Source: Trichoplax sp. H2 (Eukaryota; Placozoa; Uniplacotomia; Trichoplacea). Taken from it: 64,000 nt of DNA. Shown one piece after another: positions 54,601-64,000 of the stretch; the stretch's first letter is position 1; every line of letters begins with the position of its first letter. Below the pieces are notes generated by a model. The model was not told the origin of the DNA. It made no database searches and saw nothing but the letters and a program-made list of their open reading frames with translations. The position numbers and the translations under genes were made by a program. Location of the stretch: the NCBI GenBank assembly GCA_003344405.1, contig NOWV01000060.1, positions 310,001 to 374,000 of the forward strand, in the 5' to 3' direction.

Positions 54601-55168
54601 GTATATTACAATTAAAAATATGCTACTTAATCACAAATTGATTTCGTACTTAAAATACAAATCTAACCACCATCTTATCATTCGATATCAATGTTTGTAT
54701 GATACAATCCTATTGTCAATCATTTATCAACATAGGAGTATTCCTGAGAGTCAAACGACGTTTGGAATGGGCGTTGAAGGGGTAATATATCGAATATCAG
54801 GTGGATTACTTGGTCCAGTTATATTTGGATATGCTATGGATAGTTCATGCTCGTTGTGGAATGAGCAATGTGACCAAAGACAATTTTGCTGGCGATACGA
54901 TAACCAAAAACTAGCATTATACATATTTTACATTGCTCTTGCTTGTAAATGCCTTAAAGTATTTATTTATGCAATGTTATGGTACTTTCATCGCAGAGAA
55001 GAAATGCATTCTGCTGGTAAAATAGATGCAGAAGAAAAGGAAAAATCTTCATTAGCAAATGGCAACAACGAAAAGAACGGATTGGGATCTACAGTTGAAC
55101 CTAAAATTAGTTCTGAAAGAACAACTGCCGCTGTAGTTTATGCATTTCCTCTAGAAACTCAAGTTTAA
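51664..55168 (+). CDS. Organic anion transporting polypeptide (SLCO family), gene E
   Basis: Exons 51664-52441, 52816-53228, 53808-53995, 54105-54264, 54434-54600, 54736-55168 join to 712 residues. The start has a good context (ACCATGA). The N-terminus is short (about 45 residues before TM1). Exon 1 carries TM1-5, including FRGVVVPQIEKRFNMTS between TM1 and TM2 and VGLAFIDENVSP near TM4. The signature DPRWIGAWWLGYL opens exon 2. The Kazal loop has ten cysteines (ACNAKCYC, PVCG, SPCHAGC, RCSC, ACLSQTC). The tail is rich in Lys, Glu and Asn and ends LETQV, a class I PDZ-ligand pattern as in D. Most similar here to gene F and to the pseudogene just upstream, which suggests local duplication. Confidence 0.93.
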
Positions 55169-58100
55169 AATATACGATCAATATGAATATGTACGCATTC
55201 ATAGATAGTACAAGAACATTATTATAATTTTTTCAACGATCGTCATAGTGTTAGCTAGAACATAACTGTAGCTTGGTAATATTAATAAATTTTACAGGTC
55301 ACGCTACTACATATTTTTAACTTTTAGTGCAATTTCGCTTTAAGATAGCTGAAACATTTATACGCTTTGCAACTAATAAATTTAAGAAAGATGCGATATA
55401 ATATCTCCCTCTTAAATGTAATTTATCAAAGATTTAACTAGATATGGTACCTTACTCCTAAAGTTAGCATCTTTAGCTAGCGCAAATCGCTATTTTGCAT
55501 ACAGCTTAAATTAAATAGTACCATATATACTAAGCAATAATAAATTTGTATCGTGTAAATTGAACACGAATTTTCATGATCATCAACCGTTCTAAATAGT
55601 TTTTGAGCTATCTGAAGAGTTTATTTAAGCCTTCTTAAGAAGTGAAAACATGAGGTTATGAGTATTGGCTTAAATATACGAATATTATTTACGACTACAT
55701 CTGTTTATATCGTATAACAGTAGGCGTTCTCACTATCCTTAATGTTTCGATATTACTCTACGGTCCATAATGTTAAACCTATGAGAGGAAAATTATTACT
55801 GATTTTAGTAGACGGATCAATTTTTCAATTGTAGACATTTTTGGGGGGACATCATTCGTATCAGCTAAAGGTAATAAATTTTCCAACATTGTACAACTGC
55901 AGATTATGCTATTCTATGTATACCGCAACATGCTACTGATACTAAAGTAATTATTCCTTCTGAAATGGCTATTCTTAATCATGCAATCACAGCATTTCAT
56001 CATGATAATTGAGAATATAGTAGTCCATCATCAATTCATCTATTGCCTTACAAACTCGAAATATGTCTTATAATCCAATTTATGCAGTAGATAAAATAAT
56101 TTAATTTAATTTGGAGAATAGCGTCTACATCTTACGGAAGACAACAAACTCCTTCGAACATAGGACTACAAGGTATTCCATATACCACAGATACAATAAA
56201 CTGTGAAACCATGTTAATAACTCAAATACTATTAAGCAAGTCAAAATTGTTTAAAAATCAGAAGCAAAAATACGAATTAGCAGTGTCTGTAAGTACTATA
56301 CAATGGAGCTTTGCGTAACTGGCACCGACAATAGCCCATTAGTATTATATGAATGTAAAAGCTTCGTTGTAATCTATCAAAAGCATAATTTTTAAGTATC
56401 AAGAATACTATAAATCATCAATAATATTGAAGCAGCTGATTTTAAAGCTTTAAGTGCCTAGATAAAGCAAATATTTAACTTTATTGGAGAGTTAAAATAG
56501 CATTTTTACAGCATTTAATAAAATTGAGGAATCTTTAAGACGGTATTTGATCATTACATAGAAGAAGGCCAATAGCTTCTAAGAATTACAAATAAGTCGC
56601 AAAAATACTAACAAGATCCAAATACTCGTATGTGTATTTAAATTGGAAGGTGATCAAGTAAACCGGCTCTAAAACGATCATTAGCAACTGTAGAAACTCA
56701 GAATTCCTCACTGGCAATCGGCTAGAAGATACACTAAGCTACTCCGTTGTAAGCATCGTTTGAAGTGTTGCTGTTAGAAAGTTTGAAATCTTATTACACT
56801 TAAGGTTTATTATTAATAAATTACCTTACAGTAGACAAGATTATTAATCTCCGACTCCCTCTAGGGTAAAATTGACATTGTTACCAGAAAATTTATGAAA
56901 CCTTTGGAAATCGATTGAAACATAAGATGCACATAGGTATGTATAAACACCTTGTATGCTTTAAATCATAGCTTGCATGGCCGCAAAAATGAAAAACCCG
57001 CCCATTTCTATCCTGCAATCAACTACAATACATTTTCCATAAATGCAATATGGCAATTATTTACTTAGTAAGATTCAGACGCGTAATTAGATTACAGCTA
57101 CAATATCAGAAGAAATAGCAGCAATATAATTTACGCTAGCATATTTATATGCTTAACCTTTTCTTGACCTTTCCCGTAAGAAGCGATGAACCTAGGCACA
57201 TATTTACTAACTTTTTAAGCTTAACTATGGTTTGACTGTCCTATTCCAGGCTATTCCAATCTGCAGATAGACAGAATTCAATGTCAACAACCTAAAGGAT
57301 CGCATAATGTGATCAAGAACATCATCTTTAATATCGGTATCCATTCATTCTATAAAAGCATAATATCTTGAATTGCGTAAAATGAAAATTTTAAAATTAT
57401 TTAGAATCCATCATAGTTAACAAACACGAGTGCATTCCTAAAAATTTTAGCTGGAGCCAGCCTTATTGATCTAGTAGGCTAAATATGGTTGATTAATTAA
57501 GCTGTACAGCCTATTAGTTTCATTGCTGTAACTAGACTCATTGGCTATGAGTATATACCATGCTTTAATGCAGAAATAGTAGAAATGCACTACCTTTAAG
57601 GGTAGGGTAGTGTTGCAGTACCATAAATTAAAAACGATTAATGATATCAATATCTATCAGATACTTATCAAGATCTTATACTTATACAGATCAATATTTA
57701 TCAGATACAGAGATAGATGCTATCAATATTTCCGGTAAAAGTGTTGCTAATTTTGTAGTTTTTTTGCTGGACATTATAAAGTGGACGGACAGACTATAAA
57801 ATCATTTATCTAAATATTCTACTTTATAATATTTGTGTCACATAATTTCATGACAGAGTCATAGGACTCATAATTGAACATAAACTAATTTTCTACCAAG
57901 TTTCAATCCATTTAATGTTAATAGTAAATTATATAACAGCCTGAGACACCACAATAAATACTAGATTTATTAATCTTTTCACTGTTGGTCTTGTATGGAC
58001 GGCATTAGCTAAAATATTCCATATCCGCGTGTATAGCTTGTAATTTTAACAGTGTAAATCGCAATCTTTCACATATTAATTATAGCAGGCCAGATTTTAG

Positions 58101-60880
58101 ACCATATAAGCATTTTTGTTGATCTACTAAAATAACCGGAAATGGTACATTATGATTTAGAACGGTAGTAGACCATTAGCAGCGTAAAATGATTTTTATA
58201 TAGATGTCACAAACTTATGTTGCGAACTACTACACTAAACTAATAGATTACTTATGCCTTGCTCCACTACACCTGGAGATCTACTGTATGGTAGTTGTTT
58301 ACTACTTTCGGTCACACAGGGATAAGACTGTTCTAAAAGATTAGTATAGTTTTTATTAGTAGAGAGTAGCCGAGTACCTTCTCGTACACGATCTAATAAT
58401 TACCAATCTGATCCATTAGCTGAATACTGACAAAATCTATTTAATTAGCAAGTACGGTGCTTTGCTCCGTAACAATAGATTATCATACAAGTGGTATGGA
58501 CGCAAATTTGTAACTCAGCGAGAGCTCAGCCCGCCTAGACTAAAGACCGATAGAAATCATAACTTCGTATTTTATTACTAGTAAGCTGCCCAACATGTTA
58601 TGCTTTATCCAGATTTGATTGAAAATCATCAATAATTTTAAGCATATAAATTCCAGTAATATCAACAAAAAGTACCGATAATATTTAGGCGTATCTAAGT
58701 ACTACAATAAAACGAGTTTTGAAAAACTTTGTGTAGATAGAATCTGGTATCTATATATGCAGCTCTGACATAGAATGATTGACGATTGATGGGTACATGA
58801 GATATCTCATTGTAGATGCCTTACATTTATATCCTCGCTTTTACATTTTAGCCATTCCTATAACTAATCCATTTGTTAAAAATGTAAAGGAAAGATCTAC
58901 TGTATCGAATCAAATAACAAATTTTATGAATACAACAATACCTTATTTGAAATCTCATCCTCAAACAAGGCTTCAATTTTTCAGAAATTAAAATATAAAT
59001 AACCCTTAAGTAAACTTACCACCCTAACTAGAGGTATCCGAAAAATTTGATAGCTTTAGCATTAGAAGTTTCAGAACTAATTTTTAAAATATGGAGGAAA
59101 TTAATTTGTCTAGCAGGAAATTCTAACAAGTCTATAATTTAGTAGTCAACGAATATCTTATAAGTTTGCTTATATATCGTGAAATGAGGAATATAGTATG
59201 AGACAATTTATTAGCGATATGAGAGTGAAAAACTAGCTTTTCTTGAATTTACGGCAAATTAGCGGTAATTATCCTGCAAAGGTGCTAAACTAGTTACATG
59301 CAGTTCTATATGATATTCCACGAAAATAAGAAAAATGAGTTTATAAAGGAAGGCTTCAAAATCGGAAAGTAAACATGCTTCAGATGCAAACCAAGAGAAA
59401 AGAAAAGATTAAAAATGGAATTAAGGCAATAAAAATGGGGTAACTAGCTATCTAGAATTTGGAGCCACAAATGATGATAGCTACTAGTCTAAGCACATAA
59501 CCACGTCATGTGTCATAAATAGTAGTTAATAAATTAAATTATGTCGTAGATTAGCTAGATATTGCTAGCTTTAAATCCATAGCAGAGATCAAAAATTTAT
59601 ACAGAAGATAGAGAAGAAAAACATAAATATATTGTCATAGCATAGTAATGGCAATATGTATCTATTGCATATTTTAAATCTGCTTGTTAAAGGTTGCTCA
59701 CAGCATAAATTTCTATTCTTGCCCTATAACATAGACCGTTATTATATTTGAAATGAATTAGTTAACGTTATTAAAGTATTGCCTCCTAGCCTAAATTACT
59801 AGGTAAAATATCTCTTTTCGCAACGTTTATGTATTTAGAGAAGAAACGTCAAGTCTAATTTTCAAAATGAAATGCGTATCAGCAAGATTCTCCCAACAGC
59901 CAAGTCCATATACTACCGTATGCTTGTAGCACAAATGTACAGCCGTTTAGGTCATGAGATGATCATTGGAAATCTTCTTATTAGTGATATCGAAAAGTTG
60001 TACCCTATTTTTAGTTTCAGAGAGGAAATAGCGCTATAGATAAGAAAATTGCTAATATTGGATGTCCATGCGGTATAAGATTGATACTGAAACATTTAAA
60101 AATCAATAACACCCAGACTTAATCCAAAATAAATCTAGCCAGCTGCCTATCAGATAATGCGTCGCCTAACAAACAACAAATCATGTGCTAGTTGCTGATA
60201 GAATTCATATAAGTTTTTCCATGGTATTAGATATAATACTGATTTTATAACTGCAATATGCCATTTGTTTATCGTAGTTAACGTATTGTTTATAATTAAT
60301 CTAGGGTCATATTTTCTAAAGGCTAAATAGGACAATCCACTTGCTTCCATGCTTAATATTATACTGCCCTTTTTCTGACCTTTCCGCGAAGTGTAAAACA
60401 CCTACGCATTTTTCCTTGACCATTTAATCGTAGCAAACGCTGAATTATCCTCATTCCAATTTGTATACTCAGTGGACAGGAGTGCTTGAAATTTAAAAGG
60501 TACTGTATTGGATATAGTTTAAGAACATTTCTACTTATATTAAAACTTAAAGGTCATTCTATAAAAGCACATGCCTTAGTACTTGATTTACCAATGGATA
60601 CTAAAATGTTATCTTTGGAAATTCATACCCCTCTAGTTTTTATTAAAAACATTATTTTAGGTAAATTTATACTCTTCTAGTTTTAATCAATCCTACCGAT
60701 TTTTGAACGGATCGTAAAATCATCAATCTGAATGAATGCAGTTCACTTAATAATAACCCGGCATAATTTTCAACATGTAGAGCTGTTATAATTACCTAAT
60801 TGTACTTCATAAAATTATCCTGATTTCAACATTTATTATTTGCTCTATTCTAGATAATAAAGGACTGCATTTTATCAAAA
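55169..60880. other. Intergenic stretch between OATP genes E and F
   Basis: About 5.7 kb, the longest gap in the array, AT-rich, no supported gene. Short open frames (58779-58991, 60486-60680) show no domain. Segments near 57160-57360 and 60370-60570 share scattered landmarks in the same order (TGACCTTTCC, ATTCCAAT, AAGAACAT, CATTCTATAAAAGCA) and may be an old duplication. Confidence 0.4.
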
Positions 60881-63800
60881 ATGGAATCCGAGACAGTTCA
60901 AGAATCAATAGACAATAAAAAGCAAGAGAATGATGAGAAGGAAACACCTAATTCCGTGGAATCTAATCCACCTCAAGATGACCAGAAATCAGAAAACGAT
61001 CCTAAGGTAGAAGCCGATTCTGAAGAATCGAACTCGCTTCAAGAATCCACGGATGATCAAAAATCAGAAAATGATGAAAAGGAAATTTCAGATTCTGCAG
61101 AATCTAATACTGCTCAAGAAAACATGGATCAAACGTCAGTAAAGGATGAAAAGGAAACGACAGATCAACAAAAATCAGAAAATGATGAAAAAGAGAAAGA
61201 TGCCGCGGAATCTGATCAGCAAAATTTGCAAAGCCATGAAAAACAAATTCCAGACTCTACCGAAGATAATCCTAAAGTTATTGTGCAAATAGACTCTAAG
61301 GAAAATGAAATTGATGACCAAGTAGGAGCAGTACATCCAGTTAAATTTGGCTGGCTTAGCTATCGACCTGATTATCTACAACGGTTTAACTCACCTCGTT
61401 GGCTATTAGCGCTGCTGTGCTTTTATGCCGTCATAGTGAATATAGAACTTTTAGGATTTCGTGGTGTAGTAGTACCGCAGATTGAAAAGCGGTTTAATAT
61501 GACATCAACATTTATTGGCTCAATTATGAGTACTGTCGATATTTCAAGCGGAATTTGTGGTGTTTTATTAACATATTACGTCGGACAACGTCATAAAAGT
61601 AAATGGATTGGTTATGGAATTATTTGTTTAAGTTTTGGCTCGGTCATATTTGCGCTGCCCCATTTCATTGCAGGGCCATATTATTATCTCAATATAGCCA
61701 CCAATAACACGCAAACTACTAGCACATTATGCAGTTCTAATGCTATGAATGTTTCTAATAATTTGTGCACTAGTGCAACACATCAGAGTTCACCATGGAT
61801 TTATCCAGTAATATTTATTGGAGGCCTTGTGTTTTGTGGTATTGGTTACAGTATTCAATATAATGTAGGCTTAGCTTATATTGATGAAAATGTTAGCCCT
61901 AAGATATCACCAGTATACATTGCTCTATTTCATATGGTGGCTGTTATAGGACCAACATTAGGCTATGTAGTGGGTGGAGTTTTTAGCAATGTCTACGTCG
62001 ATTGGCCTGCAACTCCAAAAGGTATTGATAACTTTTAAGAATAATGAACTATTAATTTTCCAAGTGGTACACCGATTATGAGTATTATATATTTATTAAA
62101 TTTACCGTCAAATTTAATAATATAAGTATATATCTATATCATTAAAACGACCGTATTGTTTATGAAATATTTATAATAATAAAGCATAACTGAGTGCTAA
62201 CTGCAAATACATGTACATAATTAGTAATTTATTTTTGTTGCATATGCCGTCAAATTTAATGACTATACGTATATGTCTACATTATTAGAAGGTCATATCC
62301 ATATAAAATATTTAGTAAAGGCACAGCTGACTGCTGCCCGTGGATATAATTTTTATATTATAAACAATAGAATTTGCAATAAAATTCTTAATACTCATTT
62401 ATCGTTGCAGATCTTAAGCAGGACGATCCACGCTGGATTGGCGCTTGGTGGTTAGGCTACTTAATTGTGGGTGCAATTGCATTTGTCACTTCACTTTTAA
62501 TATTCGCATTTCCATATCATTTGCCTACTTATCAAAAAAGTAAAGAGAAAAGACTTGCTCTATCCAAGACATCTAAAAAAGTTGATAATCAATATGGCAA
62601 GCGATGGGCTGATTTCCCCCGTGCTTTCTATGACGTTATCAGCAATCGAATATTTTTGCTAGCAGTACTAGGTTTAAGTCTGGATCAAATTCCAACAATT
62701 GGCCTTCTAACATTTCTGCCAAAATTTATTCAATCACAAAGCGGAGCATCTTTACTAACAGCGACCACGTTGGCTGGTGTAACTGCAGTAGTAAGCGCGG
62801 CTATCGGACAAGTCTCGGTAAGTATAAAACTTTCTAATATTTAATACGATTACAGCAAGTAATATTTCAGCATTTTCATGTTAATGGAACTTATCAACTA
62901 CAGTTGAAATTCACAGTTCTGTATGATCGATATGGATACTCGTACTTTACAGCATACGTAATATATTATAAAGATGGTAGAACTATTAATGTAACTCAAA
63001 ATATAACATCGTCGCAATCGATTAAAGTAAGCAAAGTACACGATGATGACAATCGTAAAGAAATGATGAAGATGACTTCTCGAATATTTATTACCCATCC
63101 AACTTAACTAAGAAAATTAAAATACCGTATACTCCCAATATTTCTAGGTTTCGTATAATCGCTTTTTTTAAACTAACACAAAGTTATATTATATTACATG
63201 TTTCAGAGCGGAATTATCGTTAAACGCTGGAACTTGGTTGGCTCTAAAATATCTCGATTCTGCTTTTATGCCGCCATTGCCAATGTAATCTCAGCCTGTG
63301 TACTACTCATGTCCTGTAGTAATCCCACCATTGCTGGCATTTATACGCCTTATCCGCCTTCTAATATCACAATGCGTTCTCAGTATGTTAGGTTTCACTT
63401 TTATTTTAGATATACATTTAGCAATGGAAAATTAATAGTGACTGTACAAGTACTATTTTAGACCTAAAAGATGATAATGATGATTTGACATTTTAAGGGC
63501 AACAACTCAATCCGTACAACCGACTGCAGCGTGTAATATCAAATGCCATTGCGATAATAGTTTATTCAGCCCTGTTTGCGGCGCTAACGGAATAACTTAC
63601 CAATCTCCATGCCACGCCGGATGCAATGCATTATTAGCCACTGGTAGTCCTGCTACAATGGTACTCTATTATATATACATATCAACTGATAGAATTTTTA
63701 ATACACATACAATGTTACAAAATTATACCTAAAATATCTATAACAAATACTAACATAAGCTTTAGCCTAATTTATAGCAACCTTTATTTTTATATGTAGA

Positions 63801-63966
63801 ATTATACTGGATGTAGTTGTATTAACTCTAAAACAGAAAAGGTAGCCATAAGAGGGTTTTGTTCAGGTGAAAGTTGCACGATTGTATATCCCCTAATGGT
63901 TGGTATCGTCGTTATGGTGATTATCACCTTTATTTCATTTTCGCCGACGTTAACCATAATTCTGAG
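60881..63966 (+). CDS. Organic anion transporting polypeptide (SLCO family), gene F, 3' partial
   Basis: Exons 60881-62021, 62411-62817, 63207-63382, 63498-63660, 63800-63966 give 684 residues plus two bases; the sixth exon (TM11-12 and tail) lies beyond the window. Exon 1 is longer than in its relatives because of an acidic hydrophilic N-terminus of about 147 residues (Glu, Asp, Lys, Ser, Gln, Asn) in which QKSENDEKE recurs at residues 60-68 and 97-105, with weaker copies before. Next come the standard WLSYRPDYLQRFN entry to TM1, TM1-5, the signature DPRWIGAWWLGYL, TM6-9 and a Kazal loop with ten cysteines (ACNIKCHC, PVCG, SPCHAGC, GCSC, FCSGESC), then TM10. Exon 2 is 407 nt, six shorter than in D and E. 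The exon 2 end (QVS in place of the usual QIL) and the exon 4 acceptor (TTTTAAG) are slightly unusual. Confidence 0.92.
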
Positions 63967-64000
63967 GTAATTAAAGTCGTACGTTATTAATATCCTTACA

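Overview
This window is AT-rich eukaryotic nuclear DNA. Genes are split into short exons by small introns with standard GT...AG borders. Gene content is animal: a RasGEF-domain protein, a PDCD10/CCM3 homologue, and a tandem family of organic anion transporting polypeptides (OATP/SLCO) with Kazal-type extracellular loops. OATPs and PDCD10 are metazoan families. Small introns, several-kb intergenic gaps and the lack of recognisable transposons suit a compact early-branching animal such as a placozoan. That assignment is inference; the sequence does not name the species. Every recognisable gene is on the + strand.

Layout. 1-4234: 3' part of a RasGEF gene, whose 5' end lies outside the window; its visible N-terminus looks like a FERM-F3/PTB lobe. 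5782-7591: two copies of a GTAC-rich minisatellite element flanking a 20-N assembly gap. 8324-12146: a complete eight-exon PDCD10 gene of 211 codons; its long first intron holds a degenerate tandem array. 12147-16895: no gene recognised. 16896 to the end: a head-to-tail OATP array with genes A (16896-20794), B (25583-29250), C (33963-37648), D (41022-44276), a decayed copy (about 46983-48185), E (51664-55168) and F (60881 to beyond 63966).

All five complete OATP genes have six coding exons with intron phases 1, 0, 2, 0, 2; F shows the first five exons of the same plan. I joined exons by hand so that the frame is kept across every junction. The predicted proteins are 676 (A), 726 (B), 738 (C), 738 (D) and 712 (E) residues, normal for the family. 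A, B and C form one subgroup and D, E, F and the pseudogene another, so the array probably grew by tandem duplication from at least two older members. The products should be plasma-membrane uptake transporters for amphipathic organic anions; individual substrates cannot be read from sequence. The RasGEF and PDCD10 genes look like unrelated neighbours.

Limits: exon borders come from splice consensus, frame and family similarity seen by eye. UTRs, promoters and polyA sites were not resolved. No tRNA, rRNA or CRISPR array was seen, but small RNA genes could be missed.
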